Shown piece after piece: positions 8,370 to 16,782 of a DNA stretch of 55,621 nucleotides. The stretch comes from Trichormus sp. M33_DOE_039 (GTDB taxonomy: Bacteria; Cyanobacteriota; Cyanobacteriia; Cyanobacteriales; Nostocaceae): assembly GCA_015296085.1 (NCBI GenBank), contig DVDT01000096.1, forward strand, positions 1 to 55,621, written 5' to 3'. Positions within the stretch are counted from its first letter, which is position 1, and every line of letters starts with the position of its first letter. The translations under genes were made by a program, and so were the position numbers. The notes under the pieces were generated by a model that was not told the origin of the DNA, did not search any database, and saw only the letters and a list, made by a program, of their open reading frames with translations.

Positions 8370-10175
8370 TCATCTCCGTTTCCACCAGATGACGGCGGCG
8401 GAGATAAAGCCAATGAAGGGTAAAATTATCAGCGCGGATAAGGTAAGAAGGTTTGCTTGGGCGGCTGATATGGTGATGCGGCGGTTTTTTGGTTCTTTGG
8501 GACGAATAGAAAGTGGTTGTTGATCCTGCTGACTTAGCCAAGTGACTGAGTTGAGGAATACATCTCCATTGAGTTGCTGTTGGAAAATGTTGTCTGTGGC
8601 AAAATCAGAATTTCCTATCACTACTAACCTAGACTCGGTGGCTGTTTGTTCAGTTGGGGAAGCTTCCGTCGGAGTAGGACTAGCCTGGGTTGGAGGTGTG
8701 GTTAATGTGGTTGGTAACGAGGTAGGGCTAGCCTGAATTTGAGGTGTAGGTGATGTTGTGGCGGAAGTGATGGGACTAGCTTGATTTTGGGGTGTGGGTG
8801 ATGTTGTTGGTGACGGTGTAGGACTAGCCAGACTGGGCGTTGTAGGGGAAGTGGTGGGACTAACTTGATTTTGGGGTGTGGGTGATGTTGTTGGTGACGG
8901 TGTAACTGCTGGTTTAGCTGCGATTTTTTTGCTTAAAGCCACACCTAAAGTTAAAGGCCCTTTGAGATCTTTGTCGGGGTTAAACTCTAACTTCTCACTT
9001 TGGAGGTCGCCTTCTGCCCAACTATCGGGATAAGCTTTAGTTTGTAGCAGAGGAGTAGACTGTACACCTGGGACGGGAGTAATTTGTAAAGGTCTAGCTA
9101 GACGATAAAAAGAAATTCCGTTGCCAAAATCTTGAGTGATGGGGTGTTGACCGTAATTTGTAATGATAGGTGCAGCTGGGCCTAGTCCTACGCCAGCACC
9201 GGAGACATCCACGGCTAGACGGTCATCTAAACTCACACCCCACTGTTGTAGCAAACTGCTAAGGTTGGGGTTGGTGTTGGGATCAACCATGAGTAGCACA
9301 TTGCCACCACGATTGAGATAATCTTGTAAGGCTGTGACCTCAGCATCAAATAGTCCCTTTTTGGGGCCAGCCACAATGACAACATCAGCATCATCGGGAA
9401 CTTTGAGATTGTTGGTCAGATTTAAAGGTGCAGCAGTGTAATTTTTATCGCTTAAACCTTGGACTGCTTGTGCCATTCCCCCTTCACCAGATGTGATGGG
9501 ATGTTCACCATGACCTTGGAGAAAGTACACTTTGGCAGTGCGATCGCTATATAGTTGTTGTAGTTTATTAGTTAACTTAATCTCCGACAGGCGTTCATTA
9601 ACGTTAACTGATTGTACTAGTTGCCGCTTATTGCCAGATTCTAGGTAAACTTCGCCGTAATCCTTAACCCCAAATTTTTCTGCTAATCCTGGTCTACCTT
9701 GGGGATCAACATACTCAAACTGAAATTTTGCACTTTGACGGCGATAATTTTCTAAAAGTTCTCTGTCTTGCGGGTTTTGAGTGACATCAAACACCCAAAT
9801 TTTCAGCGGTTGATTAAGTTTACGAACTAGTTCTTGTGATTGTGATGACAGAGTAAATAATTGCGTATCTGTTAAATCTGCACGCAGTTGGTAGCGTGTC
9901 GATAAAAAGTTAATTAATCCTACAATTACCAATACTGCTAGAGTTGCAACCAATGCGTTAGCACCAGCTTGGGTAGAACGTTGTTTCCACCATTGACTAC
10001 GCTGACTTTGCCAAGCTACCCATAATACACAGATAGTAATTCCTGTAATTAACAGCACTAGAGGAACTACTCCCCAACTGTCAGCTACTAACCCAGTTGT
10101 TAAACCAGCAGCAGTAAAAAACGGCCCCAGCAAAAATAAATATTTCCAAAGTTGCTTTTGTTTAATGGTAGTCAT
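8370..10175 (-). CDS. GldG-like ABC transporter auxiliary protein
   Basis: A 601-residue protein of the GldG family (ABC-type auxiliary extracytoplasmic component). Two hydrophobic helices lie near residues 12-60 and another near 78-98; the central soluble domain carries family motifs such as FLSTRYQLRADLTDTQLFTLS, YVDPQGRPGLAEKFGVKDYG, YFLQGHGEHP and NRGGNVLLMVDPNTNP; a final helix occurs near 572-595. Residues about 425-515 form a Pro/Thr/Ser-rich linker made of repeated SPTTSPTPQNQ-like units, absent from typical homologues and encoded by direct DNA repeats. It lies 83 bp after the permease gene; that gap holds a G-rich repeat. Role: part of a Gld-type exporter; substrate unknown. Confidence 0.85.
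   Translation of the reverse strand: MTTIKQKQLWKYLFLLGPFFTAAGLTTGLVADSWGVVPLVLLITGITICVLWVAWQSQRSQWWKQRSTQAGANALVATLAVLVIVGLINFLSTRYQLRADLTDTQLFTLSSQSQELVRKLNQPLKIWVFDVTQNPQDRELLENYRRQSAKFQFEYVDPQGRPGLAEKFGVKDYGEVYLESGNKRQLVQSVNVNERLSEIKLTNKLQQLYSDRTAKVYFLQGHGEHPITSGEGGMAQAVQGLSDKNYTAAPLNLTNNLKVPDDADVVIVAGPKKGLFDAEVTALQDYLNRGGNVLLMVDPNTNPNLSSLLQQWGVSLDDRLAVDVSGAGVGLGPAAPIITNYGQHPITQDFGNGISFYRLARPLQITPVPGVQSTPLLQTKAYPDSWAEGDLQSEKLEFNPDKDLKGPLTLGVALSKKIAAKPAVTPSPTTSPTPQNQVSPTTSPTTPSLASPTPSPTTSPTPQNQASPITSATTSPTPQIQASPTSLPTTLTTPPTQASPTPTEASPTEQTATESRLVVIGNSDFATDNIFQQQLNGDVFLNSVTWLSQQDQQPLSIRPKEPKNRRITISAAQANLLTLSALIILPFIGFISAAVIWWKRR
8640..8925. repeat. coding tandem repeats in GldG-like gene (Pro/Thr linker)
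   Basis: Direct imperfect repeats of 40-80 bp. The block TTGATTTTGGGGTGTGGGTG followed by ATGTTGTTGGTGACGGTGTA occurs at about 8782-8821 and again at about 8866-8905, with degenerate copies between 8640 and 8780. In the protein they give the SPTTSPTPQNQ-type linker. Such repeats are prone to length variation between strains. Confidence 0.8.
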
Positions 10176-10231
10176 TAGTTATTAGTCTATTAGTTATTGG
10201 TTTTCTCTCCTGCTCCTCTGCTTCCTCTGCA

Positions 10232-10258
10232 CCCCTACACCCTTACACCCCCACACCC
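10232..10258 (-). repeat. G-quadruplex-type G-tract repeat between permease and gldG-like gene
   Basis: On the minus (transcribed sense) strand there are four G-tracts of 3, 5, 3 and 4 bases with loops of 3-5 bases. The same kind of GGGTGTAGGGG sequence is found at 12269-12296 on the plus strand. It lies in the leader of the GldG-like gene. Folding is inferred from the motif only. Confidence 0.6.
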
Positions 10259-11071
10259 TCATTGCCTTTGAAATCTCAACGCATCAATTGATTGCGCGGT
10301 GAGGAAGATACCTAAAAATATGTAACTGCTAAATAAAATTAAGGCACTGCTATCAAAGATGCCTTGAATGAGGGTATTGTAATGTTTGAGTAAAGAAAAA
10401 TGACCAACAATTTCACCGATAGGGCCGCCAATACCTTTGGCAATTAAATCAACAAATAACAGCAATATCACTAAAGCAAAGGTGAAAACAGCAGAGAGAA
10501 GGGTGCTGTCAGTCAAAGAGGAAATAAACATACCCAAGGAGAGAATTGCTGAAGCTAGCAAGATTAAACCCAAATGTCCTAATAAGGGAATTGTGGGTGC
10601 TAGGGGAGGATTAGAACTGCTAATGGCGATCGCTTCAAATACCATTAACGGCAAAATCAAAGTGGTAAAAAATGTCACTACCCCTAATAATTTACCGACA
10701 GCGACAGCCCAGTTAGTAACGGGGGAGGTGGCGAGAAGTTCTAAAGTGCCGCGTTTGCGTTCTTCAGCATAGAGTCCCATTGAGAGAATTGGCAAAATAA
10801 ATAGTAATAGCCAACCCATCCGGTCTAAAAAGGCTCTAATAAATTCGTAGGGTACATCAATAGGTGGGACAGCTACACCGAATTGTTGTCCTTGTAAATC
10901 GATTAGGGCGACGGCTGGTAAAATGCCATCCGGGCCTAGTAAAATCATCACCAAAAATAAGCCAGCAATGAACCAAAATACGCCAGCGATCGCATAAGCT
11001 AAAGGCGAGACAAAATAACTCTGTAACTCGCGGCGATAAATGGCAATAATATTACTCAGGACTATACCCAT
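10259..11071 (-). CDS. ABC-2 type transporter permease (GldF-like)
   Basis: A 270-residue inner-membrane permease with about six hydrophobic segments. The stretch AEERKRGTLELLATSPVTNW is the hallmark amphipathic motif of ABC-2/GldF permeases. Its start codon follows the ATPase stop codon with no gap (stop at 11072-11074, ATG at 11069-11071), so translation is probably coupled. With the adjacent ATPase and GldG/DUF4340 proteins it forms a Gld-type exporter. In Bacteroidetes such genes are needed for gliding, but in cyanobacteria the role is not established. Confidence 0.9.
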   Translation of the reverse strand: MGIVLSNIIAIYRRELQSYFVSPLAYAIAGVFWFIAGLFLVMILLGPDGILPAVALIDLQGQQFGVAVPPIDVPYEFIRAFLDRMGWLLLFILPILSMGLYAEERKRGTLELLATSPVTNWAVAVGKLLGVVTFFTTLILPLMVFEAIAISSSNPPLAPTIPLLGHLGLILLASAILSLGMFISSLTDSTLLSAVFTFALVILLLFVDLIAKGIGGPIGEIVGHFSLLKHYNTLIQGIFDSSALILFSSYIFLGIFLTAQSIDALRFQRQ

Positions 11072-12064
11072 TTACGCTGCTTCTCCTTCATTAGCTGCTG
11101 ATTCCTCAATGGTGGCTAAGTTCTTTTCTTCTGTGGTTAGTTGCAAGAATACATCTTCGAGGGTGGCACTAACACGCCGCATTTCATGCAAACTAAATCC
11201 AGACCGAATTAAAGTTGTAGCTATATCTTTTCCTGGTTCGCTTCCCGGCTGTGACAGTACCCGCAAATAAGCGCGGTTGTCTCTGGGATAATTCACAGGT
11301 ACAGATTCTACTAGACTGACACCTGCAATATTTTGTAGTACTTGCTTGGCGAGGGCGGCTTCTCCCTCAACTTCTATTTCATAGCCTGCACCACCTGTCA
11401 ACTGTGTCATCAGGTTTTCTGGTGTATTAGTAGCAACCACCTTACCGCGATTAATGATGGTGACGCGATTACAGGTCATACTCACCTCTGGAAGAATGTG
11501 AGTAGACAGAATAACTGTGTGTGTTCCGGCAAGGCTTTTAATTAAATTGCGTACCTCAATAATTTGCCGCGGATCAAGTCCCACTGTTGGTTCATCTAAG
11601 ATGATGGCTGGGGGATCATGAACGATCGCCTGAGCAATACCGACCCGTTGACGATATCCTTTGGATAACTTGCGAATAATGACGCGGCGTTTTTCTTGTA
11701 AATTACAGCGTTTGATGGCTGCGTTGACTTTCGCGGCGCGATCGCCTGCGGGTATACCTTTAATATTGGCGACAAAATGCAAAAATCCCTCTACCGTCAT
11801 TTCTGGATATAACGGCGGCGTTTCTGGTAAATAGCCGATGCGTTGGCGCACTGCTAAGGAATTTTCATGGACATCAAAACCTGCAATTTTAGCTGTCCCT
11901 CTACTCGCTGGTAAATAACCCGCCAAAATTCGCATCGTTGTAGTTTTTCCCGCCCCATTCGGCCCCAGAAATCCTACAATTTCCCCTGGTTCGACACTAA
12001 AAGTCACATCAGTAATCGCTGGGGTAGAACCGTAAGTTTTACTCAGATGTTCAACTTCAATCAT
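11072..12064 (-). CDS. ABC transporter ATP-binding protein (GldA-like)
   Basis: A 330-residue single ATPase. Walker A GPNGAGKTTTM lies near residues 34-44, signature LSKGYRQRVGIAQA near 133-146, Walker B AIILDEPTVGLD near 153-164 and the H-loop STHILPEV near 187-194. A C-terminal extension of about 110 residues, typical of GldA/NosF/CcmA-like ATPases of ABC-2 exporters, follows. It is the first gene of the four-gene Gld-type operon. A dispersed palindrome (GATG-ggctatgc-CTCATC, about 12077-12096) lies just upstream of its start. Confidence 0.93.
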   Translation of the reverse strand: MIEVEHLSKTYGSTPAITDVTFSVEPGEIVGFLGPNGAGKTTTMRILAGYLPASRGTAKIAGFDVHENSLAVRQRIGYLPETPPLYPEMTVEGFLHFVANIKGIPAGDRAAKVNAAIKRCNLQEKRRVIIRKLSKGYRQRVGIAQAIVHDPPAIILDEPTVGLDPRQIIEVRNLIKSLAGTHTVILSTHILPEVSMTCNRVTIINRGKVVATNTPENLMTQLTGGAGYEIEVEGEAALAKQVLQNIAGVSLVESVPVNYPRDNRAYLRVLSQPGSEPGKDIATTLIRSGFSLHEMRRVSATLEDVFLQLTTEEKNLATIEESAANEGEAA

Positions 12065-12437
12065 AGGTTTCGTGACGATGGGCTATGCCTCATCGCAGGT
12101 GAACACAACTTAAACTAGGGTACTCAACAATAGTGACATTTTACCGACACTCTTTGTAAGTGCGAGGCTAATCGCTCACTGCTTGACGATTTAAACTCCC
12201 CACAAGTTGCCAATCTACCAGAAATCGCTTCCCTGCATGCAAAATCTGCGTTCCTCTGAGTTGAAAAAGGGGTGTAGGGGTATAGGGGTGTGGGGGAAAG
12301 ATATCTTTCATGTAAGGCTGAAGAAATTGCTTCATCGGGATTGTGTTAAAAACCCTTCAAACAGTTTCTCGGCTCGAATGACTCCATCTAAGTTACAGAT
12401 AATAGAAAATAAAGCCAACATAGCAAAAGATCAAACT
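12065..12437. other. intergenic region with G-rich repeat and dispersed palindrome
   Basis: About 370 bp between divergent genes. It contains a short dispersed palindrome just upstream of the ABC ATPase gene (about 12077-12096) and a G-quadruplex-type repeat at 12269-12296. An open frame from 12207 has no supporting features until the Uma2 remnant starting at 12438. Confidence 0.6.
12269..12296 (+). repeat. G-quadruplex-type G-tract repeat
   Basis: Four G-tracts (4, 4, 4 and 5 bases) separated by TGTA, TATA and TGT, a near-perfect canonical quadruplex motif. Related to the minus-strand copy at 10232-10258. It lies 140-170 bp upstream of the Uma2 remnant. Confidence 0.65.
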
Positions 12438-12569
12438 ATGCGATCGCCCATCCACCTCTTCACTGTCGAAGAATATCTAGAAATAGAAAAATCCGGCGAA
12501 ATTCGTCATGATTACCTTGGATTAACCCTATCCATGTCTGAAATTTACGAAGATGTCATCAATATATAA
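12438..12569 (+). pseudogene. Uma2 (DUF820) remnant with large internal deletion
   Basis: A 43-codon frame joining the two ends of a Uma2-type nuclease-fold protein. The first part, LFTVEEYLEIEKSGEIRHDY, matches the usual N-terminal block of the family; the last part, LGLTLSMSEIYEDV, matches the usual C-terminal block. Uma2 proteins are about 180-260 residues, so roughly 140 or more residues between these blocks, including the catalytic core, are missing. The fusion point remains in frame. It is therefore a deletion relic, not a small functional gene. Confidence 0.75.
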
Positions 12570-12647
12570 TCCCTAATCCCCAATCCCTATTTCCCGGTAG
12601 TGTTGTTTTATGATGGTGTCATTTAAACAATCGCTGCTTAATCACCA

Positions 12648-14729
12648 ATGGTGAACACTAATCCCATTGCCACACTCTACGTCAACCCTGCTACGGGTAA
12701 AGATACTAACTCAGGTTCACGGCAAAGTCCGTTTAAAACCCTGACTCGCGCGTTAAAAGTTACTTCTCCGGCAATTATTCAATTGGCGGCGGGGACTTAC
12801 AGCACCGCTAATCAGGAAGTTTTTCCCCTCATCATCCCGGAAGGGGTAACGGTGGTAGGTAATGAAGCGAACAAAGGTGCAGGAATTGTCATCTCTGGGG
12901 GTGGAGAATATCAAAGCCCTAGTTTTGGAGTGCAGAACGTTACCTTAGTTTTATTGAATAAAGCCAGTCTCAGAGGTGTGACTATCACTAACCCAACCGC
13001 TAAAGGTACAGGTGTTTGGATCGAAACTACAGCCCCACATATCGCTAACAATACCTTTACTAACTGCGGTCGAGAAGGGGTATTCACTAGTGGTACTGCT
13101 AAACCCTCGATTCTCGATAATGTATTTTTGCAGAATGCAGCCAGTGGTTTGTTTATGGCGCGCAATAGTAAAGGGGAAGTGCTACGGAATGTTTTACAAA
13201 AAAATCCTTTAGGTATAGCGATTAGTGATTTTGCTGCACCTGTAATTACCCATAACAAACTCTCAGATAATCGTACCGCGATCGCTCTATCTCGCAATGC
13301 CCGGCCTGTGTTGCGCCATAATCTCATTCTCAAGAATAGCCAAGGTGGGCTACTCGTTAATGAAAACGCTGTCCCGGATTTGGGTAATACTCAAGATGTG
13401 GCTGGGAATATTTTTAGTGACAATGGTGGATTTGATATTCAAAATAACTCCACACAGTCCTTGATTTCTGTAGGCAATCAGTTAAATCCTACTCAAGTGA
13501 AAGGACAGGTCAATTTTCTGGCGGCTATCACAGATCAACCCATCCAGTCAGCTAACACGAGTCTAGTTGACATCGCCGGACATTGGGCAGCCGCTTTTGT
13601 GGAGGCATTAGTTAATAAAGGTTTGATTAGTGGCTTTCCTGACGGTACTTTTGCCCCTAATGCACCCATCACCCGCGCCCAATATGCGGCGGTGATTGCC
13701 AAAACTTTTAATTTACCCACAAAGAATCAACAGACTCAATTTAAAGATGTGAAATCTGACTTTTGGGCAGCGTCAGCGATTACTAAAGCCGCTCAAATGG
13801 GATTCGTTAGCGGCTTTCCTGATGGTACATTTCGACCAGGGCAAAATTTAACTAAGGTGCAGGCCATAGTTTCTGTAGTCAATGGATTACAACTAAGTGG
13901 TGGTAGCCCTAATGTCTTGAGTGCGTACCGCGATCGCGCCCAGATTCCCAGTTATGCTACCAATCTCATTGCTACCGCCACCGAAAAACAATTAGTAGTG
14001 AATTATCCCGAAACTGACCAACTCGAACCCCTGCGAGATATTACCCGCGCCGAAATAGCCTGCTTAATTTATCAAGCTTTAGTCACTAGCGGCCAAGAAA
14101 AAGCGATCACCTCACCTTATATTGTCAGTGTGGATGCAGCGTTACCTACATTCATTGACCTAGGCGGACATTGGGCAGAACAATTTATTCGCGGTTTGGC
14201 TGATATGGGGATCACTCATGGTTTTGCTGATGGTAGCTACCAACCTAATAAGCCCATGACTCGCGCCCAATATGCAGCCTTAGTGGCGGGTGCGTTCAAC
14301 CCTACACCCAAAAGACAGGCTACAGAGTTTATTGATGTAGCGAAAGACTTTTGGGCTTATCAGGCACTACAAATTGCTGCTAGTGGGGGCTTTGTCAGTG
14401 GTTTTAGCGATCGCACTTTCCGCCCAGATCAAAATGTGCAGAGACTACAAGTCATTGTTTCCCTAGTGAATGGACTAGCCTTGTCAGCCAACAATAATAA
14501 TAGTTTCACTTATACTGACAGTAGTAGCATTCCAGAATATGCCCGTAAAGCTGTAGTTACTGCTACCCAACATAGAATCATTGTTAACCACCCAGACCCC
14601 AAACTCCTCGCACCCACGCGGGAAGCAACCAGGGCAGAAGTAGCAGCAATGGTCTATCAAGCCTTAGTTGCAATTCAACGTGCGCCAAGTATTAATTCAC
14701 CCTATATAATTTCGACAGTTAGCAGCTGA
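12648..14729 (+). CDS. DUF1565 beta-helix protein with six SLH motifs
   Basis: A 693-residue protein. Residues about 8-290 form a DUF1565/right-handed parallel beta-helix (YVNPATGKDTNSGSRQSPFKT, then repeats of N-x-F/L-x-x-N). Six S-layer-homology motifs follow in two triplets: about 305-352, 365-414, 424-475 and 500-548, 561-610, 620-672. Recognisable cores are GHWAAAFVEALVNKGLISGF, GFVSGFPDGTFRPGQNLT, GHWAEQFIRGLADMGITHGF and GFVSGFSDRTFRPDQN. The two triplets clearly arose by duplication. SLH motifs bind cell-wall polymers, so a surface role is expected, yet I see no classical signal peptide at the N-terminus. Start ATG at 12648 has an immediately following GTG codon. Single gene, plus strand. 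Confidence 0.92.
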   Translation: MVNTNPIATLYVNPATGKDTNSGSRQSPFKTLTRALKVTSPAIIQLAAGTYSTANQEVFPLIIPEGVTVVGNEANKGAGIVISGGGEYQSPSFGVQNVTLVLLNKASLRGVTITNPTAKGTGVWIETTAPHIANNTFTNCGREGVFTSGTAKPSILDNVFLQNAASGLFMARNSKGEVLRNVLQKNPLGIAISDFAAPVITHNKLSDNRTAIALSRNARPVLRHNLILKNSQGGLLVNENAVPDLGNTQDVAGNIFSDNGGFDIQNNSTQSLISVGNQLNPTQVKGQVNFLAAITDQPIQSANTSLVDIAGHWAAAFVEALVNKGLISGFPDGTFAPNAPITRAQYAAVIAKTFNLPTKNQQTQFKDVKSDFWAASAITKAAQMGFVSGFPDGTFRPGQNLTKVQAIVSVVNGLQLSGGSPNVLSAYRDRAQIPSYATNLIATATEKQLVVNYPETDQLEPLRDITRAEIACLIYQALVTSGQEKAITSPYIVSVDAALPTFIDLGGHWAEQFIRGLADMGITHGFADGSYQPNKPMTRAQYAALVAGAFNPTPKRQATEFIDVAKDFWAYQALQIAASGGFVSGFSDRTFRPDQNVQRLQVIVSLVNGLALSANNNNSFTYTDSSSIPEYARKAVVTATQHRIIVNHPDPKLLAPTREATRAEVAAMVYQALVAIQRAPSINSPYIISTVSS

Positions 14730-14860
14730 CCAAGTAAAATGAGAGACATTGCTTTGCCGATGAAAAACTATTGGTAACAAATCCTACATTTCACGACAGG
14801 TTAGCCTCCCATAAACGATGGGTAGATCATCTGTACATATTGCCAACGGCCAAAAGTCCC

Positions 14861-15559
14861 ATGTCACAGTCAATACCTCCAACTTGTGCCAACTTGGCCA
14901 CCGCCCTATTAATTCACTATAGTTTCGACCTCAGTGGCTACAGTGCCAGTGAGTTAGTTAATCGTTGGCAGAAACAATACCCACCAGATTGGTTACATTT
15001 AGCAGTCATTGAAGCTTTATATCAAGGACGCTATAAGGGAATTTCTGTACAACAAATCTTGGCATTTTGGCTGCGGCGAGGTCAGGCTATCTATCACTTC
15101 AATATGGAATTTGAACGTCTGATTTGTAGCCAATTTCCCACCAGTCTCACGGCTAATACTACCAAAGCATTAAGCTTCCACCAAGAACCATCAGAGTTGC
15201 CAACAGTCAATCATTATCTTCCGCCTGCGGTAGTTTCACCCCAGCTACGAGAAAATGGTAATGGTAGCCATCAACATTCATCTATTCAACTGATGAATGT
15301 TAAACCGCAAGAACCTGTAAATCCAGAAGAAATTTCACCAGCACCAAAACAATTAGCCGCATCTAGCATGGGAGTGGTGACAGCTAGCGTCCAAGCACAG
15401 TCAAATCCCGTAGAAATTAACAGCCAACAGATTAGTAATTTGCCCATATCTTTAAATCATCCCCCCATTGGGCAATTTACCCCGACTAAAAGCGATCACT
15501 CCGAATCATTTACTTCCAAACTCAAAGCGATCTCAGGGGAGCAACTATCCAGTGTATAG
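14861..15559 (+). CDS. uncharacterised cyanobacterial protein with Q/S/P-rich tail
   Basis: About 232 residues. The N-terminal 100 residues look folded and helical (ATALLIHYSFDLSGYSASEL; VIEALYQGRYKGISVQQIL; AFWLRRGQAIYHFNMEFERL) and resemble, by memory, a domain seen in other cyanobacterial proteins of unknown function; I cannot name it. The remaining 130 residues are low-complexity, rich in Gln, Ser, Pro and Asn, probably disordered. The frame extends to a TTG at 14771, but ATG at 14861 begins just before the conserved part and I prefer it. It follows the SLH protein gene on the same strand by about 130 bp. Confidence 0.7.
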   Translation: MSQSIPPTCANLATALLIHYSFDLSGYSASELVNRWQKQYPPDWLHLAVIEALYQGRYKGISVQQILAFWLRRGQAIYHFNMEFERLICSQFPTSLTANTTKALSFHQEPSELPTVNHYLPPAVVSPQLRENGNGSHQHSSIQLMNVKPQEPVNPEEISPAPKQLAASSMGVVTASVQAQSNPVEINSQQISNLPISLNHPPIGQFTPTKSDHSESFTSKLKAISGEQLSSV

Positions 15560-15751
15560 TGTGGGGATGGCACTCACCCACCGATAGAGATGATTATTTT
15601 TGAGGTTGTGTTGTTTGTTAGCTGCCAATTTTTACCAGTACTGGAATAGATGGTTGCCAGTTATATTTGCTTTAGGTGGTAACGTCAAAAAGAGACTCAC
15701 AGCTACAAATAGCAAGTGTTAGCTTCAAACATATTCCGAATTAGTAATTAC

Positions 15752-16330
15752 TTACCACTCTTCTGCCCAGTAGACAATTTCCGCTGATGAACTATCAATA
15801 GCTACACCGTAACTATTACCGTGATTCCACTTAAATCCAGGCGTACCTTTATCTTGGGCATTTAAGACTAATATTTCATAACCAGGGGGAAATGACTCCC
15901 CGCCAGCATCACTGGTATAGAAAAAAGTGGTAGGTACACCATTGGGAAAGCTGGCGTGATCGTTACTGTCGCCACCTCGATATTGATGTTTGGCTAGTTT
16001 CCTGTACTGTGTTAGTAATTTTTGAATCTGCTCTGGTGATTGTTTGAGTCTAGCTTGAAAGAAAATACTAGCTTGTGAAACCCCAGGAGAATAAGCAATA
16101 CGTAAATCCTGGGCATCCTTGGGTATTTCTGTAGGGAAATGCTTGATTGCATCTTGATTTTGCCAGAGTTGATCCCGAATTTCTCTGTAACGTGATGTAT
16201 CAGTGATGGCTTGGTTTTGGCTACTGCTACTAAATGCTCTTCTGAGAAAGAAACTGCCGCCGACAACGCCAACACTGCCGAGGGAGAAGAAAACTATCAT
16301 TGTGAATTGAACAAGATGCGATCGCTTCAT
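15752..16330 (-). CDS. membrane-anchored hypothetical protein
   Basis: A 192-residue protein with a single N-terminal hydrophobic helix (about residues 8-30) after a basic start (MKRSH), so probably anchored facing the periplasm. The soluble part contains EIPKDAQDLRIAYSPGVSQA and a C-terminal block GYEILVLNAQDKG...WNHGNSYGVAID, which suggests a compact alpha/beta domain. I do not recognise the family. The gene is alone on the minus strand, converging with the preceding plus-strand genes. Confidence 0.7.
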   Translation of the reverse strand: MKRSHLVQFTMIVFFSLGSVGVVGGSFFLRRAFSSSSQNQAITDTSRYREIRDQLWQNQDAIKHFPTEIPKDAQDLRIAYSPGVSQASIFFQARLKQSPEQIQKLLTQYRKLAKHQYRGGDSNDHASFPNGVPTTFFYTSDAGGESFPPGYEILVLNAQDKGTPGFKWNHGNSYGVAIDSSSAEIVYWAEEW

Positions 16331-16782
16331 AGCGTTGGGGAGTTTCTAAGGTCTATAGCTATATACCCAACTAATAAAATGAATTCGTAATATTTCGGAG
16401 ATAGATCTGGAGATTTTGATGAAATCTTTGCGTAAAGGGGGAAAGTACGAAGTTAGGATAAAATTCCTATGAAGCAAATCTAGCGATCTAGTTAAAATCA
16501 CATATCACTACAGTAGTCCGTTGGTATTTGTGAAATTATTTACGTAGGTAGGCAATTGGGTGTAGGAAAGAAGACTTTGTGTAATTGATATCGACATTAT
16601 TTTTGCGATCGCCTGGGCTGAAAAAAATAAAAGTCCGTAGTAAGGACTTTAAGCCCTGATTCTTCTCAGCACTAAAGTACTTACTACAACTCTGCGAATA
16701 TTTTCGTCAAGCACAGAGATTCTAGATCTACAAATGCCCAAATTGTAGCTAGAGTCCTCGCCAATATTTTTTTGTATTGGCT
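16331..16782. other. 452-bp intergenic region
   Basis: No ORF with support. It contains copy 2 of the AAAGTNCTTACTAC palindromic repeat (16631-16690), a HIP1-like site, and at about 16761-16782 a small hairpin GCCAATA-loop-TATTGGC near the 3' end of the parvulin gene, without a T-run on the minus strand. Confidence 0.55.
16631..16690. repeat. palindromic repeat, AAAGTNCTTACTAC family, copy 2
   Basis: Copy 2 of the family described at 4241. It starts AAGTCCGTAGTAAGGACTTT and ends CAGCACTAAAGTACTTACTAC, with arms able to pair around a central TTCTTCT loop. Size is about 60 bp. It is non-coding and lies downstream of the secretion cassette. Confidence 0.75.

Noticed and set aside
12207-12437. 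Upstream extension of the Uma2 remnant frame
   Set aside because: It runs through a G-rich repeat, lacks family similarity and the family N-terminal block begins at 12438.
16761-16782. Terminator of the parvulin gene
   Set aside because: The 7-bp stem has no T-run on the minus strand; kept only as a remark in the intergenic entry.
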